From NCBI GenBank assembly GCA_949128025.1, contig CASBRD010000090.1:1-37693 (forward strand): 37,693 bases of DNA, in the 5' to 3' direction. Numbering within the stretch: position 1 is the first letter of the stretch; every line of letters starts with the position of its first letter. Below the pieces are notes generated by a model, which did not search any database, was not told the DNA's origin, and saw only the letters and a program-made list of their open reading frames with translations. The position numbers were made by a program, and so were the translations under genes. Origin of the DNA: Oscillatoriales cyanobacterium PMM_0008. GTDB taxonomy: Bacteria > Cyanobacteriota > Cyanobacteriia > Cyanobacteriales > Aerosakkonemataceae. This document shows, one piece after another, positions 25,197 through 33,929 of this stretch.

Positions 25197-27431
25197 ATGA
25201 GTTACTGCCTAAACCCAAAATGTTCTAACCCATCCGATCCGAAAAATACGAATCAACTTTCTTGCGTTAATTGCGGTTCGGAATTAATTTTTAAACAGCG
25301 TTATCGGGTGATTAAACCCTTGGGTAAAGGAGGTTGCGGCGAAGTTTTTGAGGTGGATGATAACGGCACTACAAAAGTTTTGAAACGGTTAAGCCAAAAA
25401 TCACCTAAATTTATATCTTTATTTCAACAAGAAGCAAGAGTTCTCAGCCGATTGCAACATCCGGGAATTCCAAAAGTAGAAAAAGACGGTTATTTTCAAT
25501 ATCAACCAGAAGGCAGTATAAATCAGGTTCACTGTTTGGTGATGGAGAAAATTGAAGGGGTGAATTTAGCTGAATGGTTGGAAATTAGGGGGAATAAACC
25601 GATTGGGGAAGAAGATGCGATCGCCTGGTTATTACAATTAATAGATATTCTGGAAAAGGTGCATCAAAACCAGTATTTTCACCGAGATATTAAGCCATGT
25701 AATATTATGATCAGATCCCCCCAACCCCCCTTGCTAAGGGGGGCTGGGGGGGATCAATTAGTGTTAATTGACTTTGGCTCAATCCGAGAAATGACGGATA
25801 CTTACCTAGCCAAAATAGGTGGAAATAAAGAATTAACAAGCGTGATTACGGCTGGTTATACACCGCCAGAGCAAACTAATGGTAGACCTTTACCGCAGTC
25901 GGATTTCTTTGCGCTGGGAAGAACGTTTGTGCATTTACTGACTGGGAAATATCCTATTGATTTTGAGGAAGACGAGCAACTGAAATTACTGTGGCGAGAT
26001 AGCGCAAAAGATATTTCAAAATCATTGGCAGATTTAATAGATTGGATGATGGAACCATCGCCAATCAAGCGACCTCAAAATACAGAAATTATCCGTCAAT
26101 ATTTGGCAGCCTGGCAATCTGGTGAAATCGATCGATTACTACCAAAAATAGAAAAAGAAGAATTGCCAATTGAAACAAATATTAATAAATCACCAAAATG
26201 GCGCGGTTGGCAAAGTGTGATATTTTCTAGCATTTTGACAACCAGTTTGGTGATGGGTGTGCGATACATGAGTTGGTTGGAAAGATGGGAACTTTCTGCT
26301 TTCGATTGGTTAATGCGAATGCGTCCTGGTGAATTAATAGATCCTCGCATCTTAGTGATTGAAATTACTGAAGACGATCTTAATAAATATGTTGGCAATA
26401 AGTATGAAAAACAAATTCTTAGGGATGCTACATTAGCCACATTGATTCAAAAACTAGAGAAATATAAACCACTTGCGATCGGCTTAGATCTGCACCGCTA
26501 TCAACCCCGTCCGCCAGGACGTAAGGATTTAATTACTATTCTTCAGCAAAATCAAAATATTTTAACTGTATGTGCTTACTCATCTTCCGATCCAAATTAT
26601 GCTCCTTTACCTGAATTAAAAGATAGAGTAAAAGAGAAATTTGGTTTTAGCGATCTAGACAACGACGACAATGGCATCGTGCGTCGCCAAGTCTTATCCT
26701 ACGACCCAAGTAAAACCTCATATTCTTCTACCTGTACTACTCCTTATAGCTTCAGCTTCTACCTAGCTAAAAGATTCCTTCAAGCACAAAGCAAGCCGCT
26801 AGCATTCAATAAAAATGGAGAGTGGTACGCTGAAAAAGTTATCTTTAAACCACTAGGAATTCATACTGGTGGTTATCAAACATTAGATGGACAGAGTAAC
26901 CAAATTCTGGTCAATTACCGTTCTCCTTGGGATTGGGAAAATAAAAAAATTGCTAAGAATGTCTCGCTTAAAAAATTATTGGAGGAGCAAGACAGTCAAT
27001 TAAAACAATTAGTAGAAGGTAAAATAGTTTTTATCGGCCATACCTCAGTTGGTAAAGATGAGTTAAATACTCCATTAGGCAAAATGCCAGGAGTTTGGGT
27101 TCATGCTCACATGACCAGTCAAATTCTCAGTGCTGTGATGGATAAACGACGCTTATTATGGGTTTTGCCTCAATGGGGCGATTTTCAGTGGGGCGATACA
27201 ATATTTATTTGGGTTTGGTCTTTTGCAAGTAGCTTAATAGCTTGGCGATTCCGCTCCATTTTGGCTTTAATTTTATTTAGCGGCATTTTCACTTTCGTGT
27301 TATATCAAGTTTGCCTAGTAATTCTAACCCAAGGTGGCTGGATGCCATTGATTCCTTCAGTATTATCCCTGTTTTCTACAGCAGTGCTGATGATTTATAT
27401 TAGTTTGAAGAACCAACAACAGAAACGATAA
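25197..27431 (+). CDS. Zinc-ribbon Ser/Thr protein kinase fused to CHASE2
   Basis: 744 residues from ATG 25197 (a TTG at 25188 is in frame but less likely; AACAGG precedes the ATG). Cys4, Cys9, Cys23 and Cys26 form the N-terminal zinc ribbon of cyanobacterial kinases. The Hanks-type kinase (about 36-305) has GKGGCGEV (43-50), Lys63, catalytic HRDIKPCN (162-169), DFG (192-194) and TAGYTPPEQ. Residues 174-186 are an insert of 13-14 residues encoded by a palindromic repeat. A membrane helix at about 338-355 leads to CHASE2 (WELSAFDWLMRMRP, RILVIEITEDDL, GGYQTLDGQSNQILVNYR) and three C-terminal membrane helices. The CHASE2 half is homologous to 3974-6277, where a CHAT domain replaces the kinase. 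DUF928 follows after 22 bases. Ligand and phosphorylation targets are unknown. Confidence 0.88.
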   Translation: MSYCLNPKCSNPSDPKNTNQLSCVNCGSELIFKQRYRVIKPLGKGGCGEVFEVDDNGTTKVLKRLSQKSPKFISLFQQEARVLSRLQHPGIPKVEKDGYFQYQPEGSINQVHCLVMEKIEGVNLAEWLEIRGNKPIGEEDAIAWLLQLIDILEKVHQNQYFHRDIKPCNIMIRSPQPPLLRGAGGDQLVLIDFGSIREMTDTYLAKIGGNKELTSVITAGYTPPEQTNGRPLPQSDFFALGRTFVHLLTGKYPIDFEEDEQLKLLWRDSAKDISKSLADLIDWMMEPSPIKRPQNTEIIRQYLAAWQSGEIDRLLPKIEKEELPIETNINKSPKWRGWQSVIFSSILTTSLVMGVRYMSWLERWELSAFDWLMRMRPGELIDPRILVIEITEDDLNKYVGNKYEKQILRDATLATLIQKLEKYKPLAIGLDLHRYQPRPPGRKDLITILQQNQNILTVCAYSSSDPNYAPLPELKDRVKEKFGFSDLDNDDNGIVRRQVLSYDPSKTSYSSTCTTPYSFSFYLAKRFLQAQSKPLAFNKNGEWYAEKVIFKPLGIHTGGYQTLDGQSNQILVNYRSPWDWENKKIAKNVSLKKLLEEQDSQLKQLVEGKIVFIGHTSVGKDELNTPLGKMPGVWVHAHMTSQILSAVMDKRRLLWVLPQWGDFQWGDTIFIWVWSFASSLIAWRFRSILALILFSGIFTFVLYQVCLVILTQGGWMPLIPSVLSLFSTAVLMIYISLKNQQQKR
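25714..25755. repeat. Palindromic GATCCCCCCAACCCCCC repeat inside the kinase gene
   Basis: Arms of about 17-18 bases pair around TTGCTAA. The 42-base unit equals exactly 14 codons, so it keeps the reading frame and encodes SPQPPLLRGAGGD. This type of palindrome is dispersed in cyanobacterial genomes. Confidence 0.8.
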
Positions 27432-27453
27432 TTACCCAAAAATTGAAATTAAT

Positions 27454-28176
27454 ATGCTGATCCGGCAATTTCAGGTCATTTTGGCGATCGCTTTATCACT
27501 GAGTAGTCTACTACTCTATTCCAAATCAGTACAGACTCAGCCTAGTTTTGCGATCGGCCAAATCCCTTCAGACCCACCTCCCAGAGGCCATAAAACTCCG
27601 GGCGGTGGACTTGGCCCAAATAACTCCTGCAAACAGACAAACAAGCCGCTTACTGCTTTAGTACCTCTCCAAATTGAACAGCGATTAACCGCATCCGAAT
27701 ATCCAACTTTTTGGTTTTATATTCCCTATGCACCGGAAGACATCCAATCTGTAGAATTTTCTCTGCACGATCGAGAGGAAGATGAAATTTACCGAACTAC
27801 ATTAAAGTTATCCAAAACACCAGGAATCATCGGTATCCGCTTACCCTCCTCTCCCAAATACGCTCTCAAACAAGGTGCGTTCTACCATTGGTATTTAGTC
27901 ATCAAATGCGAACAAAATCCCCAAACTCGCTTATCTGTAGATGAGTGGGTACAAAGAGTGCCATTAACACCCGATCTTCAGAGTCAAATCGATGCAAGCA
28001 AACTAGATATATGGTATGATTCCCTAACTCGGATAGCAGAACTACGCCGCGCTGCACCAGCAGATGATAAATTGAAGAATGAATGGAATAATTTCTTAAA
28101 ATCTGCTGAATTACAACAGATAGCTGATGAGCCATTAGTTGAATCAATCCAACTTGCGGAAAATGTTACTAATTAA
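27454..28176 (+). CDS. DUF928 family secreted protein (cassette 2)
   Basis: 240 residues from ATG 27454, 22 bases after the kinase gene. A signal peptide (FQVILAIALSLSSLLLYS, ending near residue 32) is followed by a Pro/Gly-rich linker (SDPPPRGHKTPGGGLGPNN) and the DUF928 core: SEYPTFWFYIPYAPEDIQSV, TPGIIGIRLPSS, FYHWYLVIKCEQ with a Cys pairing plausibly with the Cys near residue 55, and a helical tail WYDSLTRIAELRRA. It is probably exported and is homologous to 6320-7075 over its full length. It ends 17 bases from the converging CHAT gene, with no obvious terminator between. Confidence 0.85.
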   Translation: MLIRQFQVILAIALSLSSLLLYSKSVQTQPSFAIGQIPSDPPPRGHKTPGGGLGPNNSCKQTNKPLTALVPLQIEQRLTASEYPTFWFYIPYAPEDIQSVEFSLHDREEDEIYRTTLKLSKTPGIIGIRLPSSPKYALKQGAFYHWYLVIKCEQNPQTRLSVDEWVQRVPLTPDLQSQIDASKLDIWYDSLTRIAELRRAAPADDKLKNEWNNFLKSAELQQIADEPLVESIQLAENVTN

Positions 28177-28193
28177 AGGACTTTCATTAACAA

Positions 28194-30572
28194 TCAAAGC
28201 CAATTTCCTACCAGAATATAAGGAGCCCAAACATTCGGAGCTTTGTATCGTTCAAATAAGGCTTTTTGAGCGGTTTGAAGTGCTTTAGCCCTAGTAGTAT
28301 TCGGTTTAGATAACTCGTGATAAAATCGCCCCATGAGTTCAGTATTTGGTTCATCCAGTGCTACCCATAAAGTAGATAAGGTACTGCGTGCGCCTGCACG
28401 TATGGCAATTCCTGCTAACCCTAAAACTGCTCGGTTGTCTCCTTGCGCTGTCTCGCAAGCACTGAGGACAAGCAACTCAATCTTGTTAGGTTCACCTTTA
28501 CTGTTAGTCTCAATCAAGTTAGCCAAATCTTGACCTTTTATTAGGTCATTATACGCAACAATGAATGTGCCATCGGGATCGGAACTAAACACCCCATGAG
28601 TCTTGATGTGGATGGCTGAAAAGTTGCCTAACTCAAGCTGCTGTTGGATATTTAATTTAGTAAAATTGGTATTGATAATGGGCTTGCCAGTAAAGACTTC
28701 CCTGCTGATAAGATTTAATTCTTGTTCAAAATATTTAATTTTTTCAAAGGGTTTTCCATTTATTAGTTGTTGTTCACCCACTCCCCCAATAAATACTTTC
28801 AATTTTTGTTTTAAAGGTTGAGGAGCAAAAAGTTGTAGCCTGGGAGCTATAGCAGCATATTTTTCCATGAGATACTTCTGACCATCATATAGAACAGCCA
28901 TCGGAATGTTTCGCAAGTCTCCGTCCAGCACAAATACTAATGTTTCAATTGGCGTGCTATCTTTAATGGTTTGTTCAATAGGCTTAAATAACCACTCATA
29001 CAGTTTTTGAGAAGTTTTCTTTACATCACTCGTGCGATTTGATTCTATTAAATACGATCTTAGCTCTTTCAAGGTATCTTCAACATCTTTTTGAGGAATA
29101 ATAGTTTCATAATATTTTAGCCTTGCTGCGGGCAACTGTAAGATAATTGCCAAACGGTCTTTCAAAATAATCGGGTAAATTATGGCGGCTTTACTATCAG
29201 TAACTTCATTAAGTGCTACAGACTCGGAAAGGTCGCATCTGAGAAAGTTTTCGATTTCTGCTAATTGCAAACCATCTATTTGTTTGATTGCTTTCTGAAG
29301 ATTTTCTTGACTCGGTTCATTTTTCCCTGCTTCCGGTTGCAAAAGTAAATCAACTAACTGCCGATAAACGGGTTCCACATCATCCCGAAAAGAAAACTGA
29401 CCTTCTGGATTAATAGCAAGTAAGTTTTTACGTAAATATTGGAGAGTTTCAACGGCTTTTTCGTAAGCATAAATAGCTTCTTCTCTTTTCCCCAAAACAT
29501 TGTATAATCTTCCTAACTGTGCTTGCCACTGATAAGCAATATCCTGTGCATTCATAATTTGTTGCGCTAAAATTAAAGCTCGATCGGTAAAATTAAGCGC
29601 ATCTAAATATTGTTTTTTTGCTTCGTATAAACTTCCCAAATTGCCAAGAGCATAAGATTGTAATGGCTTATTCTGTAAGCTTTTAGCTTGTTCCAAAGCA
29701 GCTTGCAAAATTTGCTCAATTGCTTTCCAATCTGGAGATATTTCTGAAGATTTTTCGATCGTCTCAATCAGACTGCCAGCTAAATTAATTCTAGCTTCAA
29801 TAGCCAAACGACTCACAGGTAACTGGTTAATAGGATCGCTAATTTGAGGCCATAAATTTTTGGCATCTGACCATTGCTGATTATCTATCAATAACCTCAA
29901 TAAATTCAATTTAGCTTGTAACTTAGTAGTTATTGAGGCGTCATCAGTTGCAGCAACTTGATAAAATTCCAAAGCTTTTTGAGTTTCTGCCTGCCTTTTT
30001 TTCTCATCATCAACTGCTTTGGCGCGTTTGGCTTGTGCTAAAGCCGTGTTACCCAAACTAAGTTTAATTTGACTGATATTTTTAGGATATTTCAACACTG
30101 CTAAATCAAGACTTTCATGTAATACTTTTTCAGATTCTTCTAATTCACCAGTCAGCCGCAAAACATCACCATAACTACGCAATGCCAGTATCTTAATTTC
30201 AGAGTCAGGTTTTGTTTCGAGAAATTTATTAATTTGCTCTAACAATTTCTCGGCTTGCCAATATTGTCCCAAAGCTTGCATTGCTTGCGCTTGATTTAGT
30301 TGACTGCCAATAATTCCTTCCTGATTATTAGCTTGTTGGTAGGCTATTTCGGCTTGCTTCCAGCTATTTAAAGCTGCTTCTGCGTTACCTGATTCTAATT
30401 GCTGATACCCTAGAGTGTTTAAGTTTTCTGCTGACTGCAAAGTATTTGCACTAATGGCAATTAATTGAGTTGCAGCTAGAGGTCTGGCAGACAAAATTTC
30501 TCCCATACTTAAGGTTAAAATTAGGGATGCTACAGCTAAAAGAAAGAATCGCAATAGATGCTTATTGTACAT
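28194..30572 (-). CDS. TPR-CHAT protease, exported (cassette 2)
   Basis: 792 residues. A hydrophobic N-terminus (LRFFLLAVASLILTLSM) acts as signal peptide or anchor. Residues about 45-420 are TPR repeats (GYQQLESGNAEAALNSWKQA and similar). The CHAT domain (about 490-792) carries candidate catalytic His659 in HIKTHG and Cys706 in LSACETA and ends in WAPYILVGNW. It shares domain order, terminus and genomic position with 7107-9569. Its start lies 11 bases inside the end of the FHA-like gene, implying translational coupling. Family knowledge suggests a caspase-like peptidase; substrate unknown. Confidence 0.88.
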   Translation of the reverse strand: MYNKHLLRFFLLAVASLILTLSMGEILSARPLAATQLIAISANTLQSAENLNTLGYQQLESGNAEAALNSWKQAEIAYQQANNQEGIIGSQLNQAQAMQALGQYWQAEKLLEQINKFLETKPDSEIKILALRSYGDVLRLTGELEESEKVLHESLDLAVLKYPKNISQIKLSLGNTALAQAKRAKAVDDEKKRQAETQKALEFYQVAATDDASITTKLQAKLNLLRLLIDNQQWSDAKNLWPQISDPINQLPVSRLAIEARINLAGSLIETIEKSSEISPDWKAIEQILQAALEQAKSLQNKPLQSYALGNLGSLYEAKKQYLDALNFTDRALILAQQIMNAQDIAYQWQAQLGRLYNVLGKREEAIYAYEKAVETLQYLRKNLLAINPEGQFSFRDDVEPVYRQLVDLLLQPEAGKNEPSQENLQKAIKQIDGLQLAEIENFLRCDLSESVALNEVTDSKAAIIYPIILKDRLAIILQLPAARLKYYETIIPQKDVEDTLKELRSYLIESNRTSDVKKTSQKLYEWLFKPIEQTIKDSTPIETLVFVLDGDLRNIPMAVLYDGQKYLMEKYAAIAPRLQLFAPQPLKQKLKVFIGGVGEQQLINGKPFEKIKYFEQELNLISREVFTGKPIINTNFTKLNIQQQLELGNFSAIHIKTHGVFSSDPDGTFIVAYNDLIKGQDLANLIETNSKGEPNKIELLVLSACETAQGDNRAVLGLAGIAIRAGARSTLSTLWVALDEPNTELMGRFYHELSKPNTTRAKALQTAQKALFERYKAPNVWAPYILVGNWL

Positions 30573-33500
30573 GGCAGCTATATGGCGTAGGTAAAGAACT
30601 GTAGGGTGTAACTTTGGGTGCTTCAGCGGTGAGAATTATTTCACCATTTGCGCCTCGTATCCAACCTTGTGCTTCTATCATTTGGGGAGTGGGAAGTGGG
30701 GAGTGGGAAGTCGGTAAATTTGGTTTATCGATATTATTTGAATTTAGCCAAATGCTATAATTATTTAGTGGCTGAGTGGGGTTTGGTGGCAATCCACCTA
30801 AGCCAATATTGACAAATCTGGATGCTTGTCTGCTAGCAGCTTCACAACCTCTGACGATGGTTGGATTTGCCGGATTTTGAGGCAGTTTCAGCAATCCTTG
30901 AGTGGGGTCGATATCTGGGGTTTGAATATCTACAACACCGTCGATTCCAAGTTGTGAACTGGCATCGATATTACTATCAAAAGATTGAAAAATACCTTGA
31001 GTATTGATATTTATATTTCCTCCTCTACCGCGAATGGCTTGAGCGAGAATATCGCTATTTTCCAAACTAGCTAAAATATCTGAGTTTATGGTAATATTTC
31101 CCCCATTTGCAGAACCAGTTGCGTTAGTAGTAATGCGACTGTCGTTACGCATTTGTACGAAAGGTGTTTGGATGGTAATATTACCTCGATCGCCTGCTGC
31201 TGTTTCGGCGTTTAAAGAAGCGTTATTATTAAAATATAGGGTATTTGCAATTACATCCAAATTCCCCGCCGCACCAACACCTTCTCCACTCACCGTCACT
31301 CTCGCACCATCTCGAATAGTTAAGTTCCCAGTTTGAATTATTAAATCCCCAGCATTTCCTTTACCTAAAGTGCTAGCAACCACTTCACTGGGAACCGTAC
31401 CATCTGCGGAAGTGCCGATTAATTCTACTGAATCTGTGGCATTTATCGTTACTTTTCCCCCTAAACCAGTGCTACTTTCAGTCGTACCCGCACCGATGCG
31501 AGAACCGCTTTGAACAGTTAATTGCTGGGTGTTAATATTCAAAGTTCCTGCATTCCCAGCACCCAAAGTATCGGCAGATATTGCCGCTCCATTTTCCACA
31601 TTTAATCTGGAAGTATTAATAGTTAAATTCCCAGCTTTGTTCGTGCCGAGAGTAGCAGTTGCTAAGGCACTTCTGCCACTTAAATTGATAGATTCCAAAG
31701 CATTAACAGTCATATTTCCCCCCGCACCAGTATTAGCAGCAGAAGTGATTGCTCCCGCACCATCTCTAGCAGTAAAATGAGGAGTATTAATTGTTAAATT
31801 ACCTGCATCTCCAGAACCTTGAGAAACCGTAGCCAAACCAGCGAAACGCGATCGTTCTCCCTGAGTTCCAAAAATCAAAAAAAATACCTCTTCCGTAACG
31901 GTAAAAGCGCCTGGAAAACTACCAGTAATTTCGATAAATTCGTCAGCATTGACAGTTAAATCTCCACCTTTTCCGCTACCTGCAACTGCCGTGGAAGCAC
32001 CCGATCGATTTCCGTCAATAATCAATCTCCCCGTGTTGATTGTCACGTTGCCGCCATTCCCTGCACCAGAAGTTTGAGACAGGAACGCACCTCGATTAGA
32101 TAGTTCGATCGACTCGGAAGCATTGACAGTTAAATTACCTCCCTTACCCGTGCTATCAGTTCCTAAAGTCAACGGCAGATTAGGTAATCCCGTTGAAGCG
32201 GTAATAGTGGCGGTTTCTCTTGCTACTAACTGTCTAGTTTCAATCAGCATATCTCCAGCATTTCCCGCGCCGAAAGTAGAAGAAGAAATAACAGAATTTT
32301 GCTCTAAAGTTAACCGAGGACTGATAATAGTTAAATCTCCAGCATTGCCGCTATTAAGAATAGTAGCAGTAGCCAAACCACTTTTATTTTTTATTTCTAC
32401 CAACTCGCCAGCATTAACTGTTAGGTTTCCGCCTCTACCATTTCCCGTAGTAGCAGATAAAACAGCAGCAGCATTTTGAATTGTTAGTCTTCTAGTGTTA
32501 ATTGTCAAGTTTCCGGCATCTTTGCCATTACCTACACTGGCAGTTGCGATACCATTAAGAACATCGGGTAAGGAAATAGGAAAGTCATCTGAAATGCCAA
32601 ACAATGGAGATCTGGTTCCTGTTCCGATTAAATCTATAGACTCTCTAGCATTGACAATTAGATTTCCTCCTGCGCCTTTACCTGCGGTGAAAGCGATCGC
32701 AGCAGCACCATTTTGAATTGTTAATCTACCAGTATTAATTGTTAAATCGCCACTTCTTCCTGTAGCATCATCTAAACTGCCAGTAAATATACCGTTGCTG
32801 AAATCAGAAGCGTTAACGGTTCCCAGAACAAAATTTACTAATGAAATTTTATTGTTTGTGCCAATCAATTCGAGCAAGTCGGCAGCGTTTATTGTGATAT
32901 TAGCTCCATTACCGCTACCAAAAGTATAGGCAGATACGGTTGCGCCATCTTGCAAAGTTAATTGCGATGCTTGGATGTTGATGTTACCGCTATTGCGATC
33001 GCGAAGCGTGGCGTTAGCCGTATCGCCTAATGTATTGGCAGAAATATTTGAGTTTTCGGTAAGCGTTACCCGTCCACCTACTAGCTGGATATCGCCTGCA
33101 CCAATATCACTGGTATCGATATTTGCTTGTTGAGAAAGTTGCAGGTTGGCGAAATTTTGCACGCCGGAATAGTTTATAATTGGAATATTACCAATTAAAG
33201 AAATACCGACATTACTGTTATTACCAACGCTTCCCAAATCGATGCGTCCTCCTTCTGCAAAGAGATTTCCACCTGCTATAGTTACGTCACCTCCTACCAG
33301 TGCTAAACTTTTTCCCGGTGACACTGCTAAACGAGATGACTGCACTTGAATGGGAGAAGGGGAAACACCGAATTGCAAACCAATGGGAACGCTAATTGTT
33401 AATAGCGGTGTGGTTTGTGCGGTAGGTGCGGCGCTAAACGGAGTGCTATCGGCAAAATTCAAACTGCTGGCGGTACTCGCTAGGAAGGAACCACCGATAT

Positions 33501-33918
33501 TTAAACTGGCGTTAGGGCCAAAAATAATTCCATTCGGGTTAAGCAGGAATAAATTAGCAGTATTGTTGGCGCGGATGATGCCATCAATATTAGAAATTTT
33601 ACCGCCTGTTACGCGACTGAAAATGTTTTGAATGTCGGGTGCATTGTTGAAAAAAGCAGTACCGCCAGTAGGGATGGAAAATTCTTGAAAGCTGTGGAAT
33701 AAATTGCTACCAGTTTGAGTTCCTCCCTCAATAATATTGATGTTGCCTTGAGGGGTGACGATCGAATTTACTGGTAGGGTGGCATCGGGTATAATTTGAG
33801 CTAGGGTAATGTTTTGGTAAAAAATCGCTCCCCCTAGCAACCACGCCGTTGTTAGCGCTAACTGACTGTACCTGCTTAACCTTGTTTGAGACATGGTAGA
33901 ATGCACCGTTTCAGGCAT
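30562..33918 (-). CDS. Filamentous-haemagglutinin-type secreted beta-helix protein (cassette 2)
   Basis: 1118 residues from ATG 33918; an in-frame ATG at 33894 (MSQTRLSRY) is an alternative and neither has a strong ribosome site. A signal peptide ends near LAQ (about 41). The TPS domain follows (QIIPDATLPVNS, GGTQTGSNLFHSF, NIFSRVTGG, NPNGIIFG). The remainder consists of many degenerate repeats of the GGNLTVNASESIELSNRG type, predicting a long beta-helix, and a C-terminal EAQGWIRGANGEIILT segment matching the cassette 1 protein. A short TSHSPLPTP stretch near the C-terminus comes from a low-complexity DNA repeat. The gene lies 11 bases after the GNAT gene on the same strand, so GNAT, FHA-like and CHAT may form one operon. 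No TpsB transporter is in the window. Confidence 0.88.
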   Translation of the reverse strand: MPETVHSTMSQTRLSRYSQLALTTAWLLGGAIFYQNITLAQIIPDATLPVNSIVTPQGNINIIEGGTQTGSNLFHSFQEFSIPTGGTAFFNNAPDIQNIFSRVTGGKISNIDGIIRANNTANLFLLNPNGIIFGPNASLNIGGSFLASTASSLNFADSTPFSAAPTAQTTPLLTISVPIGLQFGVSPSPIQVQSSRLAVSPGKSLALVGGDVTIAGGNLFAEGGRIDLGSVGNNSNVGISLIGNIPIINYSGVQNFANLQLSQQANIDTSDIGAGDIQLVGGRVTLTENSNISANTLGDTANATLRDRNSGNINIQASQLTLQDGATVSAYTFGSGNGANITINAADLLELIGTNNKISLVNFVLGTVNASDFSNGIFTGSLDDATGRSGDLTINTGRLTIQNGAAAIAFTAGKGAGGNLIVNARESIDLIGTGTRSPLFGISDDFPISLPDVLNGIATASVGNGKDAGNLTINTRRLTIQNAAAVLSATTGNGRGGNLTVNAGELVEIKNKSGLATATILNSGNAGDLTIISPRLTLEQNSVISSSTFGAGNAGDMLIETRQLVARETATITASTGLPNLPLTLGTDSTGKGGNLTVNASESIELSNRGAFLSQTSGAGNGGNVTINTGRLIIDGNRSGASTAVAGSGKGGDLTVNADEFIEITGSFPGAFTVTEEVFFLIFGTQGERSRFAGLATVSQGSGDAGNLTINTPHFTARDGAGAITSAANTGAGGNMTVNALESINLSGRSALATATLGTNKAGNLTINTSRLNVENGAAISADTLGAGNAGTLNINTQQLTVQSGSRIGAGTTESSTGLGGKVTINATDSVELIGTSADGTVPSEVVASTLGKGNAGDLIIQTGNLTIRDGARVTVSGEGVGAAGNLDVIANTLYFNNNASLNAETAAGDRGNITIQTPFVQMRNDSRITTNATGSANGGNITINSDILASLENSDILAQAIRGRGGNININTQGIFQSFDSNIDASSQLGIDGVVDIQTPDIDPTQGLLKLPQNPANPTIVRGCEAASRQASRFVNIGLGGLPPNPTQPLNNYSIWLNSNNIDKPNLPTSHSPLPTPQMIEAQGWIRGANGEIILTAEAPKVTPYSSLPTPYSCHVQ
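30683..30710. repeat. GGGGAGTGGGAAGT low-complexity repeat inside the FHA-like gene
   Basis: Two imperfect 14-base GGGGAGTGGGAAGT units in tandem, read in frame as TSHSPLPTP on the minus strand. The cassette 1 homologue lacks it at the equivalent point. It is of the kind of simple repeat scattered through cyanobacterial intergenic DNA. Confidence 0.6.
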
Positions 33919-33929
33919 TTAAGGATATT

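Noticed and set aside
31088-33631. Several plus-strand frames opposite the FHA-like gene
   Set aside because: They are antisense shadows of the Gly/Asn/Thr-rich beta-helix repeats, with Pro/Ala/Ile/Val-rich nonsense composition.
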